DNA of 64,000 bases from Mesobacillus foraminis (GTDB lineage: Bacteria; Bacillota; Bacilli; Bacillales; Cytobacillaceae), in the NCBI RefSeq assembly GCF_004340465.1, contig NZ_SLVV01000002.1, positions 248,001 through 312,000 of the forward strand, given 5' to 3'. Under the pieces are notes generated by a model. It worked only from the letters and a program-made list of their open reading frames with translations. It was not told where the DNA came from and did no database searches. How positions within the stretch are numbered: the first letter of the stretch is position 1; each line of letters starts with the position of its first letter. Below, in pieces: positions 10,011 to 18,343 of the stretch. The position numbers were made by a program, and so were the translations under genes.

Positions 10011-10648
10011 TCAGATTTTTAATCCTGCAGCCATTTTTTTTCTTACTTCTGCTATAACCATTTTATAGTAGGCTGGTTCATGTGGTACAAAGTGTTTTAA
10101 TCTTGCACTTATTATATTGGAAGGAACTCGGTCCTCACTGGCGGACACAAATTCCTCAGCGAGAATCTCGGTTTTGCATCCGGATATAAGCTCCGCAAAG
10201 CTTTCCAGTTCGATCTTGTACAGTCCAGAAACCTCTTCTCCCTGCAGCAAAAAATCCTTATGAGTAAAGCAGTGTTCATATAGGAATACATTAGCATACT
10301 CTCTGTCGATTATGTCCTCATGCCTAATGGAATATGGAAAAACACCAAGCCTATGTAGATCGTCAAAACAGACGGAGATTCCAAGTTCTTCTCTTATCTC
10401 TCTAATTCCGTCTGAAATGTTTTCATTGTGCAGAAGATGACCAGCCGCAGTGATATTGAGCAAATCAGGAAAGTCCTTCTTCGTCTTGCTGCGGAGCTGG
10501 AAGTAGAGGTAGTTCTTTTGTTTTTCCCTGCCAACAAGCCAGCAATGAAAGGTTTCATGCCAATATCCTGACTTGTGGACCTCCTTCCTCGGTGAAGTCC
10601 CGATGCGATTATAGTGTTCATCGATATAGCCAGAATTTCGTCTTCCAT
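10011..10648 (-). pseudogene. Nudix hydrolase gene with a single-base frameshift near the start
   Basis: Codons in one frame from about 10628 down to 10011 encode a complete Nudix/isopentenyl-isomerase-like protein: EHYNRIGTSPRKEVHKSGYW, HETFHCWLVGR, and the Nudix box GHLLHNE-x6-REIREELGI. That frame has no start codon, with an upstream TAG. The proper start, ATG at 10648 behind an AGGAG site, encodes MEDEILAI and is out of phase by one base at about 10620. Restoring one base in ATATCGAT (for example ATATTCGAT) gives the usual MEDEILAIFDEHYN start. So the gene is either recently inactivated or carries a sequencing error. From an internal start at 10463 only a truncated product could be made. 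Confidence 0.75.
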
Positions 10649-11161
10649 AGCGGTTCTCCTATGTTTCTTGGTCTTATATTTTTAAAAAAATTTAATATTT
10701 GTTGCATTCTTTTTCATGATCATATCTCTTTCTCCAGAGATGACGGTTGTTATAGGATTTTTTATAACGAGCCGCTTCTTGCCTTCCTACCATAAGTAAC
10801 TACGAGGGTTCTTTAACTACTCTATGAGGCTGGTTTTGGCGTTATAAACCTTTTATGATGACCCTTTGCCCTCTTCCTCCTTGATTACGGGCATATGAGA
10901 TTCTCCATAACGCCCCTGCTTTTTGCCTTGTCTCCCTTTAGGTCAGTATGAAGCTTTTATAAAGACTATTTTTACCTCCATAAGGCAGTTTCTGTCATAA
11001 TACCATTTTACCAAGAAACTAGATTTTTCATAATAAATCAGACTTTTCACCCCTGCCTCATGTATCGATGTACCTTCTATTACAAAGTGGATAAAATCGG
11101 GACGGTGTTTAATAAAGGAAGCAGCTATCTTTTGCTCATTGCGCTTTTAGCTGAAAGGTGA
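10649..11161. other. Gene-poor stretch with weak imperfect repeats
   Basis: No gene was recognised. The part from about 10765 to 10945 holds two loosely similar segments, ATAACGAGCCGCTTCTTGCC and ATAACGCCCCTGCTTTTTGC, about 135 bp apart, each preceded by an AT-rich run. The similarity is about three quarters over some 29 bases, so it may be chance or an old repeat. Confidence 0.3.
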
Positions 11162-11701
11162 CGAGTATGGGCACGAAACGACGAAGGAATTAAAGAAAAG
11201 TGTGGAAATACTTTTACGATGAATGGAGAGGATTCTTTACCCTGATCTAATACTCCTGGCAAAAAAAGAGAATCACTTCTTCATTTTGGAGTGGAAGTAA
11301 CAGAAACCCCAGAACATCGAGAAAAAAGAAGGCTGTATAGAATTCAAGATGAAGCTTGGCAATTTGAGTAAAATTAATCTGCAGATGAAAAAAATGTACG
11401 TAGGCTTACTCATAAGGGAAATAACGAATATGTCGAACAAATCACGCCGGTTTGCTCATTTCAGGCATGGTTCACGAATGGTGTGCCAACTCGAGGTTTT
11501 GTAAATGAGCTAATATCTTATGATGAGGAAAAACCATAGGCGATTACATTTGCAATCAAATCCTTCGGAAATGAAAAAGCAAACCAATTTAGAAATGAAG
11601 AAAGATTTGCTTTTTTTATAAAATTGTCAGGCTGGTTTGGAGTGCTGTGTTCATACTCAACGTGCTTGGCAAAAGGATTTAATGGAACAAGCATCCGTTA
11701 A
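11162..11701 (+). pseudogene. Possible decayed gene of unknown type
   Basis: One frame reads through 180 codons interrupted only by stops at 11243 (TGA), 11369 and 11375 (both TAA) and 11537 (TAG), ending at TAA 11699. The stretches between the stops have protein-like composition, for example HFGVEVTETPEHREKRRLYR and THKGNNEYVEQITPVCSFQA. No family was recognised, and there is no credible start codon with a ribosome site. This may be an old gene relic, but chance open frame cannot be excluded. Confidence 0.3.
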
Positions 11702-11831
11702 AACTATTAAAATGGACTTTAGGTTGACTTATCCAATGTCCAAATTGCAGCAGTATCCCGTGTATTATTTAGGCTGCTAATAGTCCCCAACACTTTTCAT
11801 TACAGTGTTAAATCAAAGTAGTTGCGAAGTC

Positions 11832-12644
11832 TTACTTCAGGAGGGCAGCTTTCTGTTCTTCAAGCTGTTTCCGCAAAGAATTGAACTTCTCTTCCGCAAG
11901 TCCAAATGAATATCCTTTCTTGATGGACGCCTCCGCTTTTTCCAGCAGGCCGGCCTTAAGCTGTGCGTCTGCTAAAACAAACCAGTAATACCAGGCGTCC
12001 ATTTCCTTTAGTTTTGCCTCATAAAAGTCTTCAACTTTTTGATAATATTTCGAATATGTCATTTCATCGGGGACCAGTTCTTTCCCATCCCACTTTAAGA
12101 CATCAACAATAAACGCATCACAGCAATAGCGCTCCCATATAGCCAGGGAAGTTCCCTGCCCTTCCTGTATCAGCTCCATCTCATGATAGAAAAGCGAACG
12201 GCCGATCTGGTTAAAGGATCCATTCTGCCATTGAAAAATCTCCAACCGGCTCCCGGCGGAAGCACCTATGCCCCAGGACGCAACATACTCCTTTGTTCCA
12301 TCCCCAGTAATGTCTTCAAACCCTGAATACTCAAAGTCAAAACCCTCGCCTGCTTTTTCCCAGACAGCTCTCCAGCTATTATTTTCTTGCTTCAGCAACA
12401 TGATATTCAAAGTTTTTAATGTATCTTTTATCCTGAAGGTAACGACGATTTCATCGATGCCATCCTTGTCAAAATCGTATGACTGGATCGAGCTTGCCTT
12501 TTTAGGTTCATTCGGTTTAATCAGTTCGGCCTCCGGGGGCAGATATTCCTTGACTGTTTCATATAAACCAGCGGGATCTTCTGCAGCTGTATGCACTGGG
12601 GCAAGAAACAAAAGTATAAAGAACATAGAGATTGCCTGCTTCAA
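11832..12644 (-). CDS. Secreted FG-GAP/VCBS-like protein with C-terminal TPR-like helices
   Basis: The 270-aa product starts at TTG, seven bases or so after GGGGGG, and has a cleavable signal peptide (residues 1-20, ending VHTAAE). The middle carries two calcium-loop-like motifs, DFDKDGIDE and DITGDGTKE, each followed by beta-strand pattern, as in FG-GAP/VCBS propeller proteins. The C-terminal 70 residues (WYYWFVLADAQLKAGLLEKA...) look like a TPR helix pair. It is probably exported and acts outside the membrane. It lies 80 bp downstream of an acetyltransferase gene on the same strand. Function is not known. Confidence 0.7.
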   Translation of the reverse strand: MKQAISMFFILLFLAPVHTAAEDPAGLYETVKEYLPPEAELIKPNEPKKASSIQSYDFDKDGIDEIVVTFRIKDTLKTLNIMLLKQENNSWRAVWEKAGEGFDFEYSGFEDITGDGTKEYVASWGIGASAGSRLEIFQWQNGSFNQIGRSLFYHEMELIQEGQGTSLAIWERYCCDAFIVDVLKWDGKELVPDEMTYSKYYQKVEDFYEAKLKEMDAWYYWFVLADAQLKAGLLEKAEASIKKGYSFGLAEEKFNSLRKQLEEQKAALLK

Positions 12645-12724
12645 GGAAAATCCCCCCTTCAGTTAAAATAGTTAAGGGTATTTTTTCCTAATCGGCAGGA
12701 TGATATGCAAGAATTAAATAAGCC

Positions 12725-13264
12725 CTACCTTTTAGACAATAGTTTTTCCCTCAATAGAGTAAGGTCGTCCCATAATAACCCCAGCTCAATAAGACTGCTG
12801 CCAGCTATTTCAATTTCTTCCTCTTTATAGAAGCTAGCACCCAGAGATTCGTAAAATTGCCTTGCAGGATTATCCTTTAACACCCAAACGAGCATATTAT
12901 GGATCCCAAGCCCTTGCAAATGTTCTACCAGCAGCAATAACAGCTTTTGGCCGAGCCCTTGCCTTTGACAGCTCTCCAAAATATAGATGGCATATAGTTC
13001 ACCTTTTATATAAGGGTCCCCGGATCTGTCCCCTCCACCACTGATGAATCCAATAATTTTCCCTTCTTCGTCCACTGCCACACCGTGAAAGGAGACTGAA
13101 CTTTCTTCTTCCAGAATTTTCTCCCACATTTCGTTGCGCGATTCTAGGCTTAGATTAGCAAGATACTCTGAACTCAACAAGTCTTTGTAAGTTGTTTTCC
13201 AGCTCTCAACATGGACCTTTGCAATTCCATTTGCATCTTCCTTGGCTGCTGGCCTTATTTCCAT
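12725..13264 (-). CDS. GNAT-family N-acetyltransferase
   Basis: A 179-aa GNAT enzyme transferring an acetyl group from acetyl-CoA to an amine. It starts MEIRPAAKEDANGIAKVHVE, contains the central strand IIGFISGGGDRS and the CoA-binding motif A region ILESCQRQGLGQKLLLLL (Q/R-x-x-G-x-G/A form: RQGLGQ), followed by NPARQFYESLGASFYKEEE, the classic motif B. The ATG follows AAGGAGGGG. Length is normal. It lies downstream of the ECF sigma gene with an 83-bp gap and may share its transcript. The substrate is unknown. Confidence 0.85.
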   Translation of the reverse strand: MEIRPAAKEDANGIAKVHVESWKTTYKDLLSSEYLANLSLESRNEMWEKILEEESSVSFHGVAVDEEGKIIGFISGGGDRSGDPYIKGELYAIYILESCQRQGLGQKLLLLLVEHLQGLGIHNMLVWVLKDNPARQFYESLGASFYKEEEIEIAGSSLIELGLLWDDLTLLREKLLSKR

Positions 13265-13347
13265 GTAAATTCCCCTCCTTAAACTTAACCCTATCTTTAA
13301 ACATAGCAGAAAAAGAGTGCAGCAGCACCCTTTCTTCCTGCTATTAA

Positions 13348-13869
13348 TTACGCAGGGTACGTTATGGAAATCGCTTCCTTCAACTTCTTTCTAGCTCTGT
13401 GGAGTCTTGTTTTAACAGTCGATGACTTCAAGCGGAGCCTTTCGGCAATTTCGTTTTCTTTTAGTCCGTATTGCAGCCTCAGGACAAGCACTTCACGGTA
13501 CTCATTGGATAAATGATGAACCGTTTTATTTATGTCTTCCTTGAACAGCAGAATCTCAACCTCCGCTTCGGTTGACAGCTCGATTTTTGAATGAAATCCG
13601 GAATGATCAAAAACCCACAAGTCAGTTGGTAACATCTTGCTTCGATTTTCTGCCCTTAGGTAATCGATAGCGGTCCTGGATGTAATCTGCGCTAGCCAGG
13701 CATCCATTTTCTCTGTATCTTCAATGCTGGCGACTTTTTTATAGGCTTTGATAAAAGCTTCCTGAACAACATCCTCGGCTTTATGCCAGTCTTTTATAAA
13801 AGAATAAGCTATGTACCATATACGCCCGGAGTACTTGGTATACATCTGGTCAAAGTCTTCATTGACCAT
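13348..13869 (-). CDS. ECF-type RNA polymerase sigma factor
   Basis: A sigma-70 family factor of about 173 residues. Region 2 (YSGRIWYIAYSFIKDWHKAEDVVQEAFIKAY) and region 4 (LSNEYREVLVLRLQYGLKENEIAERLRLKSSTVKTRLHRARKKL) are both clear. The start at 13869 follows GGGGATGGAG; an upstream in-frame ATG at 13890 overlaps this site. No adjacent anti-sigma factor gene is visible: downstream is an acetyltransferase, upstream (65 bp) a three-gene GntR/ABC operon on the same strand. A hairpin lies in that gap. It may respond to the same envelope signal as the ABC operon, but that is inference. Confidence 0.85.
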   Translation of the reverse strand: MVNEDFDQMYTKYSGRIWYIAYSFIKDWHKAEDVVQEAFIKAYKKVASIEDTEKMDAWLAQITSRTAIDYLRAENRSKMLPTDLWVFDHSGFHSKIELSTEAEVEILLFKEDINKTVHHLSNEYREVLVLRLQYGLKENEIAERLRLKSSTVKTRLHRARKKLKEAISITYPA

Positions 13870-13898
13870 GGCTCCATCCCCTTTTCTCATATTGTAAG

Positions 13899-13928
13899 TC
13901 CGTCAGCCTGATTAACCAAGCTGACGGA
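13899..13928 (-). terminator. Hairpin between the permease and sigma-factor genes
   Basis: TCCGTCAGC...GCTGACGGA forms a 9-bp stem with a 12-base loop. The following minus-strand sequence (ACTTACAATATG) is not U-rich, so it may be a weak terminator or an mRNA processing or stabilising stem. Confidence 0.4.
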
Positions 13929-13933
13929 TCCTA

Positions 13934-15913
13934 CTATTTAATAGCCTTTTTGATAAAATCAGGTGTATGCTCCTCATCAAAGTAAAGCAATTCTGGATAG
14001 ACTCTTCCCTCAAAATGTAGGACCGCCACATATTGATGTTTATCTCCCATACCAGCTGTATTGAGTATCTCATTAATTTGCTTCTTGTCCGTTACCTTCA
14101 GGACATCCGCATGTTTTTCAAAATCGTGAGCGATTTGTTCAACATTTACTTCAAATGAATCATGTTTTTCTTTTTCGTATTTTCCAATCTGAACATATGA
14201 TACCTCTTCCGGCATCACTTTTACCTTTTCAATAAGGCCTTTATCCTCCAGCCATTTATTCAGTTTTTTATACGAAGGATTTAAATTAAGCTGGATAAAA
14301 TGATCCTTCTGAATAACCACCTCAATAGATGGCTGATAATACCCAAAGTATCGGCTGTCAGCATAGGATTCCTGAAGGATGTCTGACTGGATTGCCGCAA
14401 TGATTTCCTTTATCTCTTGCGGCATATTGATTGTAACAAAGTGATTGGAAGGACCATTTGATGTAATCGTCAAATGATTAACCTCTTCAGGACTAATGTT
14501 AAAAATTTCATTAGATGCCCGCCTGTACTCTTCACTTTCATGAATCGATTTGTAAAAGTCTTCATAAAGCAGCCTATTAATACGATATTGCCGGATCACT
14601 TTGTCACCGTTTTTCAGTTCATACAGGAAGAAGGCCGTTTCGACTGGTTCTTCTCCGCCGGCAAACTGGTCGACTTTTTTATCTGATACAATTTGCTCAT
14701 GAAGTTTGCGGACGGCTTCTATGTTATCTTCACCTTTAATAGGGGCAGGTGAGTAATTAAAGCCATAGTTCTCTGGGCGAGGGTAAATATGCGGTGTGTC
14801 TGCCAAAATAACACTCTTAACTTCTTCCTGCCCTGGAACATTATTTTCATAGATTCCCAGCATCTGTACAATGGTTAGTAGAATGGCTACCGCTACTCCA
14901 TAGACAGCCAAGCCTTTAACCTTTCCCAAAACTCTCCAGGATTTTTGCAGGACCATCTCGGCAGCTAGATAACCTAAAATCGCCCCTATGACATACCCAA
15001 ACACAATCCAGCCGATACTGTTATTTTGTACCTCGCCAAAATACATCCCCCCGACAAGCATGGTACAGAAGGTTACCCCATACTTAAAAAGGAATCGAAG
15101 TTTTGGGAAGGCAATCGCTTCGGTGGAACTTTCTATTTTTCTTCTTTTATAAAGATACAGTGACATACAGTAAAGCAATACAGTCAAAGCTGCAAAGAGA
15201 AGAAGTTCCCATCCTTGAAGGATCCTTTCATTAAGCAGCGCAGCAGTCGTCAGCGGAGACAGCTTTTCCAGATTGATTGTCATGTAATAATCACTTGGAA
15301 ATCCAAAGAGCAAAATCTTAAGGTTGTAAAAGACCATCAACGTGATGCCTGCCGGAAAAACGAGAAAAATATAAGTCAAAACAGCCTGTACGGCGGATAT
15401 TCCGGTCATCATCCCGACAAATACTCCAGCCGTGAATAATAGGAGACTTAGCAGGACAGTGGCAGCAGCCCAGTACACGATATCCTCTGAACCAAAATAA
15501 CGATCGAGGGACAGGGCCCCATGCAGGAAAAATACACTTGCAGCAATGATGGCTACTGGCAATATGAGTCCGACCATCCCCGCTAAGGCATAATGGTGAA
15601 AAATTTTCTCTCTTCTTACCGGAAGGCTATGCATGAAATCGGCAGCTGGTTTTACTTGCAAATAGCGAAACATGAATACAGCGAGGAGGATAGGAACGAC
15701 CATCAGCAAGCCCAGCTGGATCGCATAATCATATTCAAAGAGATTCCTTACTGGCACAAGATGATGCATATTATTATCATCTGTATACATCATCAGCATC
15801 CTTATTGGAAGAGCGAAAGTGAGCCCAAGGAAATAGACAATGGAAATCCAGCCGGTGCTCCGTAAAATATCCAGGATAAGTTCCTTATTAAACAATGATG
15901 TTTTTGATGGCAT
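13934..15913 (-). CDS. ABC transporter permease with large C-terminal domain
   Basis: The membrane subunit of a GntR-controlled ABC exporter. Residues 1 to about 360 contain some ten hydrophobic segments. The start MPSKTSLFNKELILDILRSTGW is followed by segment one; a LHSLPVRREKIF motif follows the second segment, as in YtrC/D-type and CcmB-like permeases. The C-terminal 290 residues are hydrophilic, predicted outside or in the cytosol, with no recognised enzyme motif. The start at 15913 is supported by GGGGG nine bases upstream and lies inside the ATPase gene (26-bp overlap), implying translational coupling. Its substrate is unknown; cell-wall antibiotics are typical for such operons. Confidence 0.8.
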   Translation of the reverse strand: MPSKTSLFNKELILDILRSTGWISIVYFLGLTFALPIRMLMMYTDDNNMHHLVPVRNLFEYDYAIQLGLLMVVPILLAVFMFRYLQVKPAADFMHSLPVRREKIFHHYALAGMVGLILPVAIIAASVFFLHGALSLDRYFGSEDIVYWAAATVLLSLLLFTAGVFVGMMTGISAVQAVLTYIFLVFPAGITLMVFYNLKILLFGFPSDYYMTINLEKLSPLTTAALLNERILQGWELLLFAALTVLLYCMSLYLYKRRKIESSTEAIAFPKLRFLFKYGVTFCTMLVGGMYFGEVQNNSIGWIVFGYVIGAILGYLAAEMVLQKSWRVLGKVKGLAVYGVAVAILLTIVQMLGIYENNVPGQEEVKSVILADTPHIYPRPENYGFNYSPAPIKGEDNIEAVRKLHEQIVSDKKVDQFAGGEEPVETAFFLYELKNGDKVIRQYRINRLLYEDFYKSIHESEEYRRASNEIFNISPEEVNHLTITSNGPSNHFVTINMPQEIKEIIAAIQSDILQESYADSRYFGYYQPSIEVVIQKDHFIQLNLNPSYKKLNKWLEDKGLIEKVKVMPEEVSYVQIGKYEKEKHDSFEVNVEQIAHDFEKHADVLKVTDKKQINEILNTAGMGDKHQYVAVLHFEGRVYPELLYFDEEHTPDFIKKAIK

Positions 15914-16787
15914 AGCCGATATCCCCCATTTCATAAATAAAAATTTCTTCTAGGGTGAGCGGCAGTATATCAAAGATGACTGGCCTCGTCTTCCTGATTT
16001 GTTCAGCAATACCATCCTCGTTTCCTCTGACAATCAAAAGGGTCACACTCCCTCTTTTTTCTGTATGGAGGATGTCTAAGCTTTTTACTAAATGATTCGG
16101 CATTCCTTCTTTGTAGGCGACTTGTATTTTGTGTATATCCGCCTTAAGCTCATCCAGTTCTTTTTCTAGAAGAATTTCTCCTTTATGGATAATTCCAATG
16201 TGATCACAAAGATCTTCAATCTCTCTTAGGTTATGGGATGAGATGAGAATGGTCATCTCTCTGTCTGCAACATCCTGAATCAGCAGATTTTTGACCTTTT
16301 TTCTTACAACTGGATCCAGCCCATCCATTGGTTCGTCAAGAATCAGCGTTTCCGGCTTTGCTGAAAGAGCCAGAATGAAAGCCGCCTGCCTTTGCCACCC
16401 TTTGGAAAAAGAGTGGATTTTTTTATGTAAATCAAGCTCGAACCATTCAGCCAATTGCTTGAATCGTTCTTCATTCCAATTTGGATAAAAGCTCCTGTAG
16501 AAGCTGCCCATTTGCCTAGTTGTGTATTGCGGAAGAAAATAAGGCTGATCAGGGAGATAAAATACTTTTTCTTTCAGGTTCAAATTTTCAAAAACTGGTT
16601 CTTTGTCGATTGAAACCGTCCCTTGTTCCTGAAGGTAAATCCCTGCCAAAAGCTTAATCAGTGTAGTTTTTCCAGCACCATTTGAACCGATCAGCCCATA
16701 GATCGACCCTTTTTGAATAGTTAGGCTGATATTTTTAACTGCCATATAAGTATCGAATGTTTTACTTACATTTATGATTTCAATCAT
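15888..16787 (-). CDS. ABC transporter ATP-binding protein (YtrB/BcrA-like)
   Basis: The 299-aa ATPase subunit energises the overlapping permease. Walker A is GLIGSNGAGKTT (about 31-42), Q-loop region DQPYFLPQYTTRQ, an unusual signature FSKGWQRQAAF in place of LSGGQ, Walker B TLILDEPMDGLDP, and the H-loop ISSHNLREIE. The degenerate signature (SKGWQR) is common in the BcrA/YtrB branch. It starts at ATG overlapping the end of the GntR gene by 8 bp and overlaps the permease, so the three genes form a tight operon. Confidence 0.9.
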   Translation of the reverse strand: MIEIINVSKTFDTYMAVKNISLTIQKGSIYGLIGSNGAGKTTLIKLLAGIYLQEQGTVSIDKEPVFENLNLKEKVFYLPDQPYFLPQYTTRQMGSFYRSFYPNWNEERFKQLAEWFELDLHKKIHSFSKGWQRQAAFILALSAKPETLILDEPMDGLDPVVRKKVKNLLIQDVADREMTILISSHNLREIEDLCDHIGIIHKGEILLEKELDELKADIHKIQVAYKEGMPNHLVKSLDILHTEKRGSVTLLIVRGNEDGIAEQIRKTRPVIFDILPLTLEEIFIYEMGDIGYAIKNIIV

Positions 16788-17169
16788 TGCTGTCGCCTCC
16801 CCCTTTTGAAGCGTTCAAATTTTCTATCAATTGTATTAATTCCTCAGCCTTTACACCAAGGTACAGCGCCTCCAGAATCAATTTTTCGAGCTCTGTTTTA
16901 ATACTGTTGACTTTTCCTGCATCCCTGGATTCATTGTTTGGATTAACAAAGCTGCCTTTACCTTGTTGAGAATAGATAAAGCCCTGGGTTTCAAGTTCAC
17001 GATAGGCCTTCTGAATCGTGTTTGGATTTATTGTCAGCTCCTGTGCCAGCGTCCGAACCGACGGCAGCTGCTCATCAGGCTTAAGGATTTCATTTATGAT
17101 AAGTTCCTTTAGTTTGTCGACAAGCTGTTCATATATGGGCTTCCGGCTTCTTAAATCAAGCTCAAACAT
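16780..17169 (-). CDS. GntR-family regulator, YtrA subfamily
   Basis: A 129-aa transcription regulator, probably a repressor of its own ABC operon. It has the GntR winged-helix start MFELDLRSRKPIYEQLVDKL, the recognition part DEQLPSVRTLAQELTINPNTIQKAYRELE, and a short C-terminal helical dimerisation tail, the hallmark of the small YtrA branch. ATG at 17169 follows GGGGG; the in-frame TTG at 17181 overlaps this site. Four tandem 9-bp repeats in front of the gene are the likely operator. YtrA-type regulators respond to cell-wall-active peptides in known cases; that is not shown here. Confidence 0.88.
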   Translation of the reverse strand: MFELDLRSRKPIYEQLVDKLKELIINEILKPDEQLPSVRTLAQELTINPNTIQKAYRELETQGFIYSQQGKGSFVNPNNESRDAGKVNSIKTELEKLILEALYLGVKAEELIQLIENLNASKGGGDSND

Positions 17170-17182
17170 AGCGACCCCCAAT

Positions 17183-17218
17183 CTGTACTAGGTGTACTAA
17201 TTGTACTAAGTGTATTAC
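17183..17218. promoter_or_regulatory. Four tandem 9-bp repeats, likely GntR/YtrA-type operator
   Basis: Units CTGTACTAG, GTGTACTAA, TTGTACTAA and GTGTATTAC follow each other without gaps, 14 bp upstream of the gntR start. On the minus strand they contain TACAAT, a possible -10 with TTAAGA 16 bp upstream, so a bound regulator would cover the promoter. Confidence 0.5.
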
Positions 17219-17367
17219 TAATCTTAATACAGTTAGATTATAAGGTATGATTTTCCAAAAAGATAGTCCTTTTTTAAATTTTCTATCTTATTTCCACTTG
17301 CATTATCCTGTCAATTTCCTCACATTAAAAAATAGATCTGTCTCATACTAAACGGGAGGTGAGCAGA

Positions 17368-18249
17368 ATGAAATTAACATGGATATTTGCCATTATCCTG
17401 TTTATCCAGCAGGCTCCTGAAGCGGAGAGTTTAACCATGTATCATGAAGATGATGCAATTATAAAGGTGAATCGGTCAGATTTTTCCCACTCCCTGCAGA
17501 GTCTCCCCATGATCGATTCTGTTAAGCTGGACCAGCTAACCAAACAGGTATCTGATCAAGTCCGAAAAGATCCCCTGGATGCCGTCTTAGATGAACACGG
17601 CCGCATTATTCCGGAACGCCCAGGAGTCGATTTAAATAAAGAGGCATTCAGAGAAAGGTTTTATTCCTTTTTCTATGGAAATGGCCCTGCTGCTATTGAC
17701 CTCCCAGTGAGGACTCTGCATCCCAGGGTGGACAGTGAACTTTTGTCCAGCATTAAGACGAAGTCAATCGGGCACTATGTAACCTTCTTTAACAGTGCAA
17801 ACGAGCAACGGTCCCATAATATCACCCTTGCTGCCGAAGCTATAAATAATAAAGTCATTTTTCCCGGGGAGACATTTTCTTTCAATAAGACCGTAGGAAT
17901 AAGATCGAAGGCAAAGGGGTATCTGCCGGCGCCAATTATTGTGCGAGGGGAACTTTCCGAAGGGATTGGAGGCGGAATTTGCCAGGTATCCTCCACATTG
18001 TTCAATGCTGCGGACCGTTCAGGCATGCATATTATGAAACGTTATTCCCACAGCAAACGCGTACCCTATGTACCTCCAGGCCGGGATGCAACGGTCAGCT
18101 GGTATGGACCCGATTTTACTTTTAAAAATAATTACAATCAGCCTGTCCTTATCCGGGCAAAGGCAAGATCCGGCAAGATGTCCGTGATGCTGTATTCTTC
18201 TGAAGCCGTTAATTATAAGCCAAGAGAAATTAACCATAAAGCACGCTGA
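17368..18249 (+). CDS. VanW-family protein with signal peptide
   Basis: An exported protein of about 293 residues with an N-terminal signal (MKLTWIFAIILFIQQAPEAES). The VanW domain fills the C-terminal two thirds: NNKVIFPGETFSFNKTVG, the hallmark GIGGGICQVSSTLFNAA, and the final VSWYGPDFTFKNNYNQPVLI strand region. VanW-type domains occur in cell-wall-linked proteins, including B. subtilis YoaR, but their activity is unknown. The start at 17368 lies nine bases after GGGAGG; an in-frame GTG at 17359 overlaps this site. The gene is alone, divergent from the GntR operon, and converges on the NhaC-type gene with a shared terminator. Confidence 0.85.
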   Translation: MKLTWIFAIILFIQQAPEAESLTMYHEDDAIIKVNRSDFSHSLQSLPMIDSVKLDQLTKQVSDQVRKDPLDAVLDEHGRIIPERPGVDLNKEAFRERFYSFFYGNGPAAIDLPVRTLHPRVDSELLSSIKTKSIGHYVTFFNSANEQRSHNITLAAEAINNKVIFPGETFSFNKTVGIRSKAKGYLPAPIIVRGELSEGIGGGICQVSSTLFNAADRSGMHIMKRYSHSKRVPYVPPGRDATVSWYGPDFTFKNNYNQPVLIRAKARSGKMSVMLYSSEAVNYKPREINHKAR

Positions 18250-18297
18250 CTCTCCTGTTTCAGGCCAGGTGTAAGAAAGGCTTATAATCTGCATAAA

Positions 18298-18324
18298 AAA
18301 AGCCGAGCAAATGTGCTCGGCTTG
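18298..18324. terminator. Bidirectional terminator between the vanW-like and nhaC-like genes
   Basis: AGCCGAGCA-AATG-TGCTCGGCT stem flanked by an A-run on the left and T-rich bases on the right, between convergent genes. Confidence 0.85.
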
Positions 18325-18343
18325 GCTTTTACTGTTTTCATAA

